NCBI GenBank assembly: GCA_003152255.1
Contig: PLZT01000677.1
Location: 223 to 16,069 of the forward strand
Length of the DNA stretch: 15,847 nt
From: Methylocystaceae bacterium
GTDB taxonomy: Bacteria; Pseudomonadota; Alphaproteobacteria; Rhizobiales; Beijerinckiaceae
Direction of reading: 5' to 3'
A model generated the notes under the pieces. It saw only the letters and a program-made list of their open reading frames with translations. It was not told where the DNA came from and searched no databases. The position numbers and the translations under genes are program-made. Position 1 is the stretch's first letter. Every line of letters starts with the position of its first letter. Shown piece by piece: positions 6,053 through 14,423 of the stretch.

Positions 6053-7676
6053 ACCCTTTCTCCGCGCTGCTCTTTTGATAGTCCTTCACGTCGGAAAAGA
6101 CGATTTGTGGATGGCGCTCGCTGTCGTAGCGCAGCGAATAGGCGCTGGGGGCCATGAAGACGGGATCGCCGTCGATGTCGAGCGCGATCGACGAGCCGTG
6201 GGCGTCGATGAAATTTCGCAGCGCGGTTTTGTCGTCCGAGCTTATCCAGCGGCACAGCGTGAAGCGCGACATTTCATATGCGACGGGGAGGCCATATTCG
6301 GCGTTAAGCCGCGTCTGGAGAACGTCGAGTTGCAGCGCCCCGACCATGCCGACGATGGCGCCCGAGCCGTCCTGAGGGATGAACAGCTGCACCACGCCCT
6401 CCTCGGCCAACTGCTTCAGCGCCTCGCGCAGCTTCTTGGCCTTCATCGCGTCGCCGAGCGTGATGCGGCGCAGGATTTCCGGCGCGAAACTCGGCACGCC
6501 GCGAAAAACGAGATCCTCGCCCTCGGTCAGCGTGTCGCCGATCCGCAAAATCCCGTGATTGGGTAGGCCCACGACATCGCCGGCGAAAGCCTCGTCGGCG
6601 ATGGAGCGGTCGCGCGCGAAGAAAAACTGCGGCGCGGTGATGCTGATCGGCTTGCCCGTGCGAACGAGCTTCGCCTTCATGCCGCGCGTGAGTCGCCCCG
6701 AGCAGATGCGCATGAAGGCGATGCGGTCGCGGTGGTTTGGGTCCATATTCGCTTGAATCTTAAAGACGAAGCCGGTCATCTTGGGCTCGTCGGCCTCGAC
6801 CGGGCGTTTGTCGGCCTGCTGTGCCCGCGGCGAGGGCGCGTAGGCCGCCATCGCGTCGATGAGGTCGCGCACGCCGAAATTGCGCAGGGCGCTGCCAAAA
6901 TACACCGGCGTCAAATGGCCCTCGCGGAAGGCCGCGAGATCGAAGGGCTTCGCGCCCTCCTGGGCGAGTTCCGCCTCCTCGCGCCACGCCTCCGCCTCGA
7001 ACGGCGGCAGCAACGCGGTCAGCGCGGGGTCGTCGAGGCCGGAGACGGTCATGAGCTCGTCGTCTTTATCCAGCTTGCGCACCGATTTCGTCGCGAAACA
7101 ATAGGTTCCGGCGAAGGTCTTGCCGCGGCTGATCGGCCAGGTGACCGGCGCCGTGTCGAGCGCCAGGGTCTTTTCGATCTCGTCGAGCAGTTCGAACGGA
7201 TCGCGGCTCTCGCGGTCGAGCTTGTTGATGAAGGTGACGATGGGGATGTCGCGCAACCTGCAGACTTCGAACAGCTTTCGCGTGCGCGCCTCTATGCCCT
7301 TAGCCGCGTCGATGACCATGACGGCGGCGTCGACCGCCGACAGCGTGCGATAGGTGTCTTCCGAAAAGTCCTCGTGGCCCGGCGTGTCCAGCAGGTTGAA
7401 GACGCAGTCGCCATATTCGAAGGTCATCACCGAGGTGACGACGGAAATCCCGCGTTCGCGCTCAATGCTCATCCAGTCGGAGCGGGTCTGCGTGGCGTTG
7501 CGCTTGGCGCGGACCTGGCCGGCGAGCTGAATCGCGCCGCCGAACAGCAGCAGCTTTTCGGTCAGCGTGGTCTTGCCGGCGTCGGGATGCGAAATAATCG
7601 CGAAGGTGCGCCGTCGGGAGATCGGATCGGCGAATTTTGACGGCGCGAGGCCGGCGTTGGGCGTGGGAGCGTTCAT
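6051..7676 (-). CDS. prfC: Peptide chain release factor 3 (RF3)
   Basis: GTPase that removes RF1/RF2 from the ribosome after peptide release. Seen: 541 residues, close to the usual RF3 length of about 530. The P-loop is SHPDAGKTT (29-37), with switch I near 68-80 (MSIERERGISV), G3 DTPGHEDFSEDTYR (97-110) and G4 NKLDRE (151-156). The G-domain sequence after the P-loop (GGAIQLAGQV, 46-55) and the QFFFARDRSIADEAFAGD region are RF3-specific and separate it from EF-G. The ATG at 7676 is the only reasonable start; an AAAAGG lies 14 bases upstream on the minus strand, further than ideal, so initiation may be weak. The gene stands alone: convergent with the acyltransferase, and separated by 195 bp from the AT-rich gene upstream on the same strand. 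Confidence 0.96.
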   Translation of the reverse strand: MNAPTPNAGLAPSKFADPISRRRTFAIISHPDAGKTTLTEKLLLFGGAIQLAGQVRAKRNATQTRSDWMSIERERGISVVTSVMTFEYGDCVFNLLDTPGHEDFSEDTYRTLSAVDAAVMVIDAAKGIEARTRKLFEVCRLRDIPIVTFINKLDRESRDPFELLDEIEKTLALDTAPVTWPISRGKTFAGTYCFATKSVRKLDKDDELMTVSGLDDPALTALLPPFEAEAWREEAELAQEGAKPFDLAAFREGHLTPVYFGSALRNFGVRDLIDAMAAYAPSPRAQQADKRPVEADEPKMTGFVFKIQANMDPNHRDRIAFMRICSGRLTRGMKAKLVRTGKPISITAPQFFFARDRSIADEAFAGDVVGLPNHGILRIGDTLTEGEDLVFRGVPSFAPEILRRITLGDAMKAKKLREALKQLAEEGVVQLFIPQDGSGAIVGMVGALQLDVLQTRLNAEYGLPVAYEMSRFTLCRWISSDDKTALRNFIDAHGSSIALDIDGDPVFMAPSAYSLRYDSERHPQIVFSDVKDYQKSSAEKG

Positions 7677-7871
7677 TTTTCGAGGCGAAACCTTTTGGCG
7701 CGAGGCGCGCGGCGTTCCGCGCCGTCTTAGCCCGATCCGCGCCCGGTGGCGAGAGGGCGGGCGGCGGCGGTGGGCCGATTTGAAATTTCAGGCTTCGCGC
7801 CGGGAGCGGCTATTGGCGCCCGAGTGAGGACGACCTTGGGGCTTCAAAGCGACGGTGCGCTAAAACCGCTG

Positions 7872-8438
7872 TCATAACTTTGTTGCATCTTCTCCCCACT
7901 TCTTTTCGATCTCCTTTTTGAAGGATTCAAAATTAGAAATCCTTCTGTTTATCGTCATAACCTTCCATAGTCGCATAAAACCAAGTGCTAAGAATATATA
8001 TAAAAATGATATTATAGTAACGCTAAGTATATCAGTGATATACACTGAAATATCATCCGCAACTTTCGGAAATTGCCTAGTGAGAAGCGGATGATTGCCC
8101 GTATCTATATCAAAAGCAGCTAATATACGTCTTGTATTGACGTCTGTGTCGAGCATAATAACAGAATATGCAGATAGCAAGATTGCTGTGCCGCCGAAAA
8201 GAAAGGCTACTAAACACATCGTCTGGTGGAATGTTAAGGTAGATATCAATCTATCATGATTGTTCTTGAGATTGCATATATATCTGTATTCTGTAACCGC
8301 CTTATCCATTTTCTTCAAAACTGCACGATCATTTATCTGCGCAATCCAGGTCTCAATATGACCTTGGTACTTTGCTAGGATGAACGTTGCCGCAAGTGTG
8401 ATGGCTAGTTCAATAAGAAATTTTGTAACTTCTTCCAT
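7872..8438 (-). CDS. AT-rich orphan gene, predicted three-helix membrane protein of unknown function
   Basis: I do not recognise the family. Seen: 188 residues from ATG 8438. Hydrophobic segments lie at about 6-23 (FLIELAITLAATFILA), 74-95 (MCLVAFLFGGTAILLSAYSVIM) and 134-158, divided by a charged stretch with many Lys/Asp (25-70) and a loop of about 35 residues. The tail (160-188) is basic to mixed-charge and helical (ESFKKEIEKKWGED). There is no signal peptide; the first segment looks like an anchor. AGGA (minus strand) lies 9 bases before the ATG; a longer form starting at 8519 has no such support and its extra residues are in GC-rich sequence. Base use is unlike its neighbours: 15 of 60 bases are G or C at 7981-8040 and 19 of 60 at 7921-7980, with many ATA and AGA codons. 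This points to recent transfer. No transposase or integrase is beside it. Confidence 0.7.
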   Translation of the reverse strand: MEEVTKFLIELAITLAATFILAKYQGHIETWIAQINDRAVLKKMDKAVTEYRYICNLKNNHDRLISTLTFHQTMCLVAFLFGGTAILLSAYSVIMLDTDVNTRRILAAFDIDTGNHPLLTRQFPKVADDISVYITDILSVTIISFLYIFLALGFMRLWKVMTINRRISNFESFKKEIEKKWGEDATKL

Positions 8439-8500
8439 TAGCGTGCGTCCTAACGAGCGCGGTATCTTTCTCCGCCGTTTTAACCAACACAGCGGCGGCG

Positions 8501-8520
8501 CGCAAATTTGCGAGCGCAAA
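8501..8520. promoter_or_regulatory. Overlapping CGCAAA/TTTGCG palindromes upstream of the AT-rich gene
   Basis: CGCAAATTTGCG (8501-8512) is a perfect 12-base palindrome. Its right half TTTGCG (8507-8512) also pairs with CGCAAA (8515-8520) across AG, so one half-site is shared by two inverted repeats. It lies 63-82 bases upstream of the AT-rich gene start, a usual place for an operator. A weak minus-strand TTGGTT (8487-8482) is a possible -35 box. The function is inferred. Confidence 0.35.
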
Positions 8521-8764
8521 AATCCAACAATTTCGTTCCAAATCTAAGACCGTGAAAAATCGGCCCCTTTTCGATGCAAAACTCCGGCGCGGAATTGACG
8601 CCTTATTTTGTGGCTTGGCCAAGCCCGTTGGGCGCGAAGGCTCGGGTCCGCTGAATTTCAACCCGTGCCACCCCTCCCTGCCCGGCTTGCGCCCGGCCCC
8701 GCCGATGTCCATACAACCAACGGCCCGCCCGCCGCGCGAATCGGCTTGGCGCGACGGCGGCGCG

Positions 8765-8771
8765 AAGGAGG
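8765..8771 (+). promoter_or_regulatory. Strong ribosome binding site deciding the parC start
   Basis: AAGGAGG is complementary to the 16S rRNA anti-Shine-Dalgarno sequence. It lies 9 bases before ATG 8781 but only 3 before GTG 8775, so the ATG is preferred. Confidence 0.8.
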
Positions 8772-8780
8772 ATTGTGGCG

Positions 8781-11036
8781 ATGGCGCAAAAAGGCTCTGC
8801 CCCCCCCGGCGGCGGCGAGGACAAGGCCCCGACGCCGATCGAACTGCGCGAGGCGCTCGAAGACCGCTATCTGCGCTATGCGCTGTCGACCATCACCGGG
8901 CGGGCGCTGCCCGACGCCCGCGACGGGTTGAAGCCCGTGCATCGGCGCATTCTCTATGGGATGCACATTCTGCGGCTCGACCCGGGATCGCCATTCAAGA
9001 AATGCGCGAAGATCGTCGGCGACGTGATGGGCTCGTTTCATCCGCATGGCGATCAGGCGATCTACGACGCGCTGGTGCGCCTCGCGCAGGATTTCTCGTC
9101 GCGCTACCCGCTGGTCGACGGGCAGGGCAATTTCGGCAATGTAGACGGCGATTCCGCCGCCGCCTACCGCTACACCGAAGCGCGCATGACCGCCGTCGCG
9201 CGGCTGCTTTTGGAGGGAATCGACGACGACGCGATCGACTTCAAGCCCAATTACTCGGGCGAGGAGGAAGAGCCGATCGTGTTGCCGGCGGCGCTGCCCA
9301 ATCTCCTGGCCAATGGCTCGCAGGGCATAGCGGTCGGCATGGCGACCTCGGTGCCGCCCCATAATGTCGCCGAGCTTTGCGACGCCGCGCTCTATCTGAT
9401 CGGCCACCGCACCGCCAACGCCGAGCAATTGCTCACCTTCGTCCAGGGGCCGGATTTTCCGACGGGCGGCATTGTCGTCGACAAGCGCGCCGACATTATC
9501 GAAACCTATCGCACCGGACGCGGTTCGTTCCGGCTGCGCGCCCGCTGGACCAAGGAAGAGCAGCCGCGCGGCGGCTGGGTCGTCGTCGTCACGGAAATAC
9601 CCTATGGCGTGCAGAAATCGCGGCTGATCGAGCGGCTCGCCGAATTGGTGATGGAGAAAAAACTGCCGCTGGTCGCCGACGTGCGCGACGAATCCGCCGA
9701 GGATGTCCGCATCGTCTTCGAACCTCGAGCGAAAAATGTCGATCCGGCGCTGATGATGGAGACGCTGTTCAAGCTCTCCGAACTGGAGACCCGCTTCCCC
9801 GTCAATATGAATGTGCTGGTCGACGGCGTTTCGCCGCGCGTCGTCTCTCTCGACGAGGCGCTGCGGCAGTGGCTCGATCATCGCCGCGAGGTGCTGCTGC
9901 GCCGCTCGCGCCATCGGCTGACCGCGATCCTGCGGCGGCTCGAACAGCTCGAGGGCATGCTCGTCGTCTTTCTCAATCTCGATGAGGTGATCCGCATCAT
10001 CAGAGAGGAGGACGACGCCAAGGCCGCGCTCAAGGCCGCGTTCAAGCTCACGGACATGCAGACCGACTATATTCTCGACACTCGCCTTCGCGCCCTGCGC
10101 AAGCTCGAGGAAATGGAGCTCCGCAAGGAACATGCGGAGCTGACCAAGGAGCGCGCCGAGGTCGAGGGGCTGCTCGCCGACGAGCCCAAGCAATGGCGCG
10201 CCATCACCGCGCAAATCCGCGAGTTGAAGAAGACGTTCGGCCTGCAGACGAAGCTCGGGGCGCGGCGCACGACTTTCGAGGACGCGCCGGAGACCGGGGA
10301 TCTCGATCTGACGGAAGCGATGATCGAGCGCGAGCCGATCACCATCGTGGTCTCGCAAAAGGGCTGGATTCGCTCGCTCAAGGGCCATGTCGCCGATGTG
10401 TCCACGCTGCCCTATAAGGGCGACGACGCGCTGGAGACGGCGTTTTTCGCGCAGACGACCTCGAAGATTCTGGCCTTCGCCTCGAACGGCAAGGTTTTCA
10501 CGCTCGACGCCGCCAAATTGCCGGGCGGACGCGGCCATGGCGAGCCGATCCGGCTGCTCGCCGACATCGACGAGGACGCCAGCGTCATTCGGGTGGCGCC
10601 CTATACGCCGGGGGCTTCGCTGCTGCTGGTCGGCGACGACGGGCGCGGCTTCGTCGTCGCGGAAGACGATCTGATCGCGACGACGCGCAAGGGCCGCGCC
10701 GTGCTCAACATCGACGCGCCGGCGCGGCTGAAAATCGTCGCGGCGGCGCAAGGCGATCACGTCGCGATCATCGGCGAAAACCGCAAGCTGCTGGTGTTTC
10801 CGCTCAGCGAGGCGCCGCGCATGGCGCGCGGCAAGGGCGTGCGGATGCAGCGATACAAAGACGGCGCCGTCTCCGACGCCAAGGTGTTCGCAATGAACGA
10901 GGGCTTGAGCTGGACCGATTCCTCCAGCCGCGTGTTCAACGTCGCGAGCCTGGAGCTGAAGGACTGGCTCGGCCATCGCGCCGAGGCGGGCCGCCTGCCG
11001 CCGCGGGGATTTCCGAAGAACAACAAATTCGGGTGA
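8781..11036 (+). CDS. parC: DNA topoisomerase IV subunit A
   Basis: Breakage-reunion subunit of topoisomerase IV, which works with ParE to unlink daughter chromosomes and relax DNA. Seen: 751 residues, typical for alphaproteobacterial ParC and shorter than GyrA. The winged-helix domain has [20 protein letters not shown] (43-62) and the quinolone-determining stretch [15 protein letters not shown] (84-98). The active-site tyrosine is Tyr131 in [10 protein letters not shown]. The C-gate coiled coil spans about 350-470 ([28 protein letters not shown]). A C-terminal pinwheel follows from about 500, with blade motifs such as GKVFTL and GRGFVV. No GyrA-box (QRRGGKG) is seen, supporting ParC over GyrA. 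At the position of the quinolone-contacting Ser80 of E. coli ParC there is Gln92, and at Glu84 an Asp. mutL begins 70 bp downstream on the same strand. Confidence 0.94.
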   Translation: MAQKGSAPPGGGEDKAPTPIELREALEDRYLRYALSTITGRALPDARDGLKPVHRRILYGMHILRLDPGSPFKKCAKIVGDVMGSFHPHGDQAIYDALVRLAQDFSSRYPLVDGQGNFGNVDGDSAAAYRYTEARMTAVARLLLEGIDDDAIDFKPNYSGEEEEPIVLPAALPNLLANGSQGIAVGMATSVPPHNVAELCDAALYLIGHRTANAEQLLTFVQGPDFPTGGIVVDKRADIIETYRTGRGSFRLRARWTKEEQPRGGWVVVVTEIPYGVQKSRLIERLAELVMEKKLPLVADVRDESAEDVRIVFEPRAKNVDPALMMETLFKLSELETRFPVNMNVLVDGVSPRVVSLDEALRQWLDHRREVLLRRSRHRLTAILRRLEQLEGMLVVFLNLDEVIRIIREEDDAKAALKAAFKLTDMQTDYILDTRLRALRKLEEMELRKEHAELTKERAEVEGLLADEPKQWRAITAQIRELKKTFGLQTKLGARRTTFEDAPETGDLDLTEAMIEREPITIVVSQKGWIRSLKGHVADVSTLPYKGDDALETAFFAQTTSKILAFASNGKVFTLDAAKLPGGRGHGEPIRLLADIDEDASVIRVAPYTPGASLLLVGDDGRGFVVAEDDLIATTRKGRAVLNIDAPARLKIVAAAQGDHVAIIGENRKLLVFPLSEAPRMARGKGVRMQRYKDGAVSDAKVFAMNEGLSWTDSSSRVFNVASLELKDWLGHRAEAGRLPPRGFPKNNKFG

Positions 11037-11070
11037 GCGAAATCTCGAGGGACGCCCGACATTCCCTTTG

Positions 11071-11076
11071 TATAAT
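11071..11076 (+). promoter_or_regulatory. Candidate -10 box for mutL
   Basis: A perfect TATAAT stands in the 70 bp gap between parC and mutL, 30 bases before the mutL ATG. It would place the transcript start near 11083. No TTGACA-like -35 box is present at 16-18 bases upstream (the sequence there is AGGGAC), so its use is uncertain. Confidence 0.35.
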
Positions 11077-11106
11077 CATCTTCGCCTGGCAAAAAAAGAA
11101 TCGCTC

Positions 11107-12960
11107 ATGCCCGTTCGCCATCTCGATCCCATCCTCGTCGACCGCATCGCCGCCGGCGAAGTGGTCGAGCGGCCGAGCTCCGCCGTCAAGGAGCTGATCG
11201 AAAACGCGCTCGACGCCGGCGCGAAGCGCATCGACGTCGCCATCGAGGACGGCGGCCGCAAACTCATCCGCGTGATCGACGATGGATGCGGCATGGACGA
11301 GCACGATCTTTCGCTTTCCATCGAACGCCACGCCACCTCCAAGATTCCAGACGGCGATCTCACGCACATCGGGACGCTGGGCTTTCGCGGGGAGGCGCTG
11401 CCCTCCATCGCCGCCGTCTCGAACCTCTCCATCGACACGCGCGCTCAAGGGGCGCCGCATGGTTTCGCGATTCATGTCGAGGCCGGCGAGAAGCGGGCTT
11501 TGCGCGCCAGCAACTGGCCGCGCGGCACGCGCATCGAGGCGCGCGACCTCTTCGCCGTGACGCCGGCGCGGCTCAAATTTCTCAAGACCGACCGCGCGGA
11601 AACGGCGGCGGTCGCCGATGTCGTCAAACGCCTCGCGATGGCTCACGCCGACGTGCGCTTCGCGTTTTCGGCGGGTGGCGGCGCCGGCTTCGACTATCCG
11701 GCCTGCGAGCCGGATAGGGCGCCCGAAGGACACCCGTCCTTCGAGACGGGTTATGAAACGGGCCGAGCGCGTCGGATCGCTCAAGTGCTCGGCGAGGAGT
11801 TCGTCGCCAACGCGATTCCGATCGACGCGGCGCGCGAGGATTTTCGCCTCGCCGGACTCGCGGGACTGCCGACCTACAATCGCGCCAATGCGCAAATGCA
11901 ATATGTCTATGTCAACGGCCGGCCGGTGCGCGACAAGCAGCTTTCGGGCGCGATGCGCGCCGCCTATCTCGATTTTCTCGCGCATGACCGGCATCCCGCG
12001 CTGGTGCTGTTTCTGGAGGGCGATTACGCCGCCATCGACGTGAACGTGCATCCGGCCAAGGCCGAGGTGCGCTTTCGCGATCCGGGACTCGTGCGCGGAC
12101 TCGTGGTCGGCGCGCTCAAGCAGGCGCTGTCGGGCGCGCTTCATCGCGGCTCGGACAGCAATGCTTTGAGGGCGCTCGATATGATCTCCGCGGGTAACGC
12201 GACGGGACGCCATTGGCGACCGGCGCCGCCGGCGAATTGGGACGCGCGGCTCTCGCCCAACGCGCCGCCTGAGTTCGCGCGGCAAGGCTTCGCCGAGAAC
12301 CCGCAAGCGAGCTTCACCCCCGGTCCGCCCGCCGCCGACACCAGCGCGCAGATCGCCGCCATCTCTCCGCAAGACCTAGACGCGCCTCTTGGCGCGGCCC
12401 GGGCGCAGCTTCACGAGACCTATATCGTCGCGCAGACCCGCGCGGGATTGGTGATCGTCGATCAGCACGCCGCGCACGAACGTCTCGTCTACGAAAAGTT
12501 GAAGCGCCAGCGCGAGGCCAGCGGTGTCGCCCGGCAAATTCTGCTGATCCCGGCCGTTGTCGAATTGGACGCCGCGCGGCTCGACGCGCTGGCGCCGGCC
12601 GTGACGGAACTCGCCGAGCTTGGCCTCGTGATCGAGCCCTTCGGAGCGGGCGCGGTTTTGGTGTGCGAAACGCCGGCGATTTTAGGCGAGATCGACGCGG
12701 CGAAACTCGTCGCGGACATCGCCGACCTGCTCGCCGAAGAAGGCGACGCGCGCGCGCTGTCGCGTCGTCTCGACCATGTGCTGGCGACCTGCGCCTGCCA
12801 TCGTTCCGTGCGCGCCGGACGCCGCCTCGCGCCGCAGGAAATGAACGCGCTGCTGCGCGAGATGGAGACGACGCCGGGCGCCGGCCAATGCAACCACGGG
12901 CGTCCAACCTATGTGGAGCTGAAGCTCTCCGACATAGAACGGCTGTTCGGCCGCAAATAA
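11107..12960 (+). CDS. mutL: DNA mismatch repair protein MutL (endonuclease type)
   Basis: Dimeric ATPase linking mismatch recognition by MutS to strand removal. Seen: 617 residues. The GHKL ATPase half has [12 protein letters not shown] (28-39), [11 protein letters not shown] (58-68), ERHATSKI (73-80) and [11 protein letters not shown] (91-101). A low-complexity Pro/Ala linker lies near 370-430. The C-terminal half has [13 protein letters not shown] (451-463), which fits the nicking-endonuclease motif DQHA-x2-E-x4-E exactly (Asp452, Glu458, Glu463). It also has [17 protein letters not shown] (Cys595, His597) and the final FGRK, the other motifs of endonuclease-active MutL. The protein can therefore nick DNA itself, as expected in bacteria without MutH. 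ATG 11107 gives the usual MPVRHLDP opening; the ribosome site is weak (AAAGAA). It converges with the lipoprotein gene, leaving only 4 bases between stops. Confidence 0.95.
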   Translation: MPVRHLDPILVDRIAAGEVVERPSSAVKELIENALDAGAKRIDVAIEDGGRKLIRVIDDGCGMDEHDLSLSIERHATSKIPDGDLTHIGTLGFRGEALPSIAAVSNLSIDTRAQGAPHGFAIHVEAGEKRALRASNWPRGTRIEARDLFAVTPARLKFLKTDRAETAAVADVVKRLAMAHADVRFAFSAGGGAGFDYPACEPDRAPEGHPSFETGYETGRARRIAQVLGEEFVANAIPIDAAREDFRLAGLAGLPTYNRANAQMQYVYVNGRPVRDKQLSGAMRAAYLDFLAHDRHPALVLFLEGDYAAIDVNVHPAKAEVRFRDPGLVRGLVVGALKQALSGALHRGSDSNALRALDMISAGNATGRHWRPAPPANWDARLSPNAPPEFARQGFAENPQASFTPGPPAADTSAQIAAISPQDLDAPLGAARAQLHETYIVAQTRAGLVIVDQHAAHERLVYEKLKRQREASGVARQILLIPAVVELDAARLDALAPAVTELAELGLVIEPFGAGAVLVCETPAILGEIDAAKLVADIADLLAEEGDARALSRRLDHVLATCACHRSVRAGRRLAPQEMNALLREMETTPGAGQCNHGRPTYVELKLSDIERLFGRK

Positions 12961-12964
12961 CGCG

Positions 12965-14185
12965 TCAGGCGCCGTCGCCGCTCAGCGCGCGCGGCGCGGG
13001 CGAAATCACCTTCACCTGCCCGCCGGTGATTTCGAGCACCGACAGACCGCGATCGTTCGTGCCGTCCGCGCGGAAGCGAAACACGCCGTCGGCGCCGTTG
13101 AAGCCCGACGGGTTGGTCAGCACGCTTTCGGAAAAGCGCTGCGAGCCCTGCGCGCGCGAGAGCGCGATGGACAGCGAAACCGCGTCATAGCCAAGCGTCG
13201 CGATGCGCGTCGGCTCTATGTTGAATTTGGCGCGATAGCGCGACGCGAAAGCGTTGAACCCGCCATTCTCGGGCGCCGAGAACCACGCCCCTTGCAGGGC
13301 GGGAAGGTTATAAACGCGCGGGTCGTTCCAAAGGCCGGTCCCCAAAATCTGCACACGCTTCGAATCGAGATTGGCGGCGATTAGATCGCGCGAAATGGAC
13401 GCCATCGCGTCTGGAGTGTCGGGAATGAACAGCGTGTCGATCTGATCGGCGACGGCGGCGATGCGCTTCACCGACTCCCCTGCGGAGCCGGGCTTGTAGC
13501 GCTCGATGGTCATGACGCGCAGCCCGTGATTGGCGGCGCTTTGCTGAAACTGCGCCAGCGCGATCGCGCCATAGCTGTTATCTGGAATGAGCGCGGCGAT
13601 GGACTTTTTATCGCGCTGGGCGGCGAAGGAAATGATCCGCTCGACGTAGTTCTCGACGAGGAACGACAGCAGATACACCCCGTGCGCCGCCGCGGAAGTG
13701 TCCGTGGAAAAGGCGATCACCGGACGTCCAGCGCCGCGCGCGACGGCACCGGCCTCCTTGACGCCGGCGGCGAAGACCGGTCCCAGAATAATTTCCGCGC
13801 CCTCGTTGACCGCGCTCTGCGCCGCGGCGGAGGCGCCCGCCGGCGTGGAGTGATCGTCCTTCACCAGAATGCTGACGTCGTTGGCGCCGGAATCCATGTA
13901 AGCGAGTTGCGCGGCGTTGCGCAGCGACGCGCCGACGACCGACGGACCGGAAGCTTGCGTGAGCGGGACGATCAGCGCGATTTTGATGGAGCCCGTCCCG
14001 ATCTGCTCGGTGGCCTCCCCGGCCGCGCGGGCGGCCCCCGGCGCGGCCGGCGGCGTGGCGAGGCTCAAGTCGCGGCCAGGACGGCCGCCTGGGTTGCAGG
14101 CCGCAAGCAACGCCGCCGCCAGAATGGTCAAAGCGAAGCCCAGGCGCGGCGCGCCCGCTGGCGACAATCGATTTGCCTCGTGCAT
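12965..14185 (-). CDS. LpoA-like lipoprotein (penicillin-binding protein activator, periplasmic-binding fold)
   Basis: Likely an outer-membrane lipoprotein that stimulates a class A penicillin-binding protein, by relation to E. coli LpoA (YraM). Seen: 406 residues from ATG 14185. The signal peptide has a hydrophobic stretch (about 15-29) and lipobox LLAAC with lipidated Cys30. A Pro/Ala linker (31-65) follows, then a type I periplasmic-binding fold. It begins IKIALIVPLTQASG and includes EIILGPVFAAGVKEAG, PVIAFSTDTSAAAHGVYLLSF, IAALIPDNSYG and IATLGYDAVSLSIALSRA. It lacks the N-terminal TPR half of the E. coli protein (678 residues), the usual short alphaproteobacterial form. The start was chosen because it places the lipobox at a normal depth; AGAGGA lies 11 bases upstream. 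Its divergence from rsmI-yraN supports the LpoA assignment; a plain amino-acid ABC-transporter binding protein is the alternative. Confidence 0.8.
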   Translation of the reverse strand: MHEANRLSPAGAPRLGFALTILAAALLAACNPGGRPGRDLSLATPPAAPGAARAAGEATEQIGTGSIKIALIVPLTQASGPSVVGASLRNAAQLAYMDSGANDVSILVKDDHSTPAGASAAAQSAVNEGAEIILGPVFAAGVKEAGAVARGAGRPVIAFSTDTSAAAHGVYLLSFLVENYVERIISFAAQRDKKSIAALIPDNSYGAIALAQFQQSAANHGLRVMTIERYKPGSAGESVKRIAAVADQIDTLFIPDTPDAMASISRDLIAANLDSKRVQILGTGLWNDPRVYNLPALQGAWFSAPENGGFNAFASRYRAKFNIEPTRIATLGYDAVSLSIALSRAQGSQRFSESVLTNPSGFNGADGVFRFRADGTNDRGLSVLEITGGQVKVISPAPRALSGDGA

Positions 14186-14249
14186 GAAGATTAACGTCCT
14201 CTGCCTCGCGGCGACAGCCGCAAGGACCGTCCCGCCGTCCATTTGCGCC

Positions 14250-14280
14250 GAATAGGCCCGCCTCATTAGCCCAATGTCAA
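14250..14280 (-). promoter_or_regulatory. Candidate promoter of the LpoA-like gene
   Basis: On the minus strand TTGACA (14280-14275) is a perfect -35 box. Eighteen bases later stands CCTATT (14256-14251), a partial -10 match. Transcription would start near 14243, about 58 bases before ATG 14185. This also argues against the longer reading frame from ATG 14266, which would start inside the promoter. Confidence 0.4.
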
Positions 14281-14333
14281 TAGAGGTTCAAATTGGCTAC
14301 GCTGCGGTACGAACCGATTTCACGAGCGCCGTC

Positions 14334-14371
14334 TTGCCGAAAGCAGAGCTGACGTTCTATATAAAGAACGT
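14334..14371 (+). promoter_or_regulatory. Candidate rsmI promoter overlapped by a near-perfect palindrome
   Basis: TTGCCG (14334-14339), an 18-base spacer and TATATA (14358-14363) form a plausible housekeeping-sigma promoter, with a transcript start near 14370 and a leader of about 53 bases. Lying over the -10 box is a palindrome with 7-base perfect arms, ACGTTCT (14352-14358) and AGAACGT (14365-14371), around six A/T bases. A protein bound there would block the promoter. A second TTGACC (14372-14377) follows without a clear -10. Confidence 0.5.
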
Positions 14372-14423
14372 TTGACCGCTGGATCGAAGGGCGCCTAACG
14401 CGCGATGCGTATGCGAGGTGAGC

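Larger units (their letters stand above)
8439..8780. other. 342 bp non-coding region between the AT-rich gene and parC
   Basis: Divergent intergenic region. The left third (8439-8560) is of mixed composition and holds the overlapping palindromes at 8501-8520. A perfect 14-base palindrome GGCTTGGCCAAGCC lies at 8612-8625. TTGACG at 8595-8600 looks like a -35 box, but no fitting -10 box follows. The last 100 bases are very GC-rich and end in the parC ribosome site. No convincing ORF with a ribosome site and no tRNA-like structure was seen. Confidence 0.5.

Noticed and set aside
5056..6255. A 399-codon minus-strand frame opposite the acyltransferase and the prfC end
   Set aside because: It overlaps two supported genes and its product is Arg/His/Pro-rich without structure.
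6732..7640. A 302-codon plus-strand frame opposite prfC
   Set aside because: Antisense shadow of a fully conserved gene, low-complexity product, no ribosome site.
7781..7790. TGAAATTTCA palindrome upstream of prfC
   Set aside because: Only ten bases, more than 100 bases before the start and not beside a recognisable promoter; such short palindromes occur by chance.
8658..10976. A 772-codon open frame on the minus strand opposite parC
   Set aside because: It mirrors the parC codon pattern; GC-rich third positions leave few antisense stops. The product is Arg/His/Asp-rich without domains, and parC itself is certain.
11068..11106. Extending MutL to a TTG start
   Set aside because: The MutL family begins with the [12 protein letters not shown] segment; the extension contains the TATAAT box and is AT-rich non-coding sequence.
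10936..12372. A 478-codon minus-strand frame across the parC-mutL junction
   Set aside because: Shadow of mutL with Arg-rich composition; it also crosses the parC 3' end and has no recognisable motifs.
14186..14266. Extending the LpoA-like protein upstream to ATG 14266
   Set aside because: It would bury the lipoprotein signal 57 residues deep and start within the probable promoter.
14352..14371. LexA (SOS) box in the rsmI promoter
   Set aside because: The alphaproteobacterial box is the direct repeat GTTC-N7-GTTC; here the order is GTTC then GAAC with a different gap.
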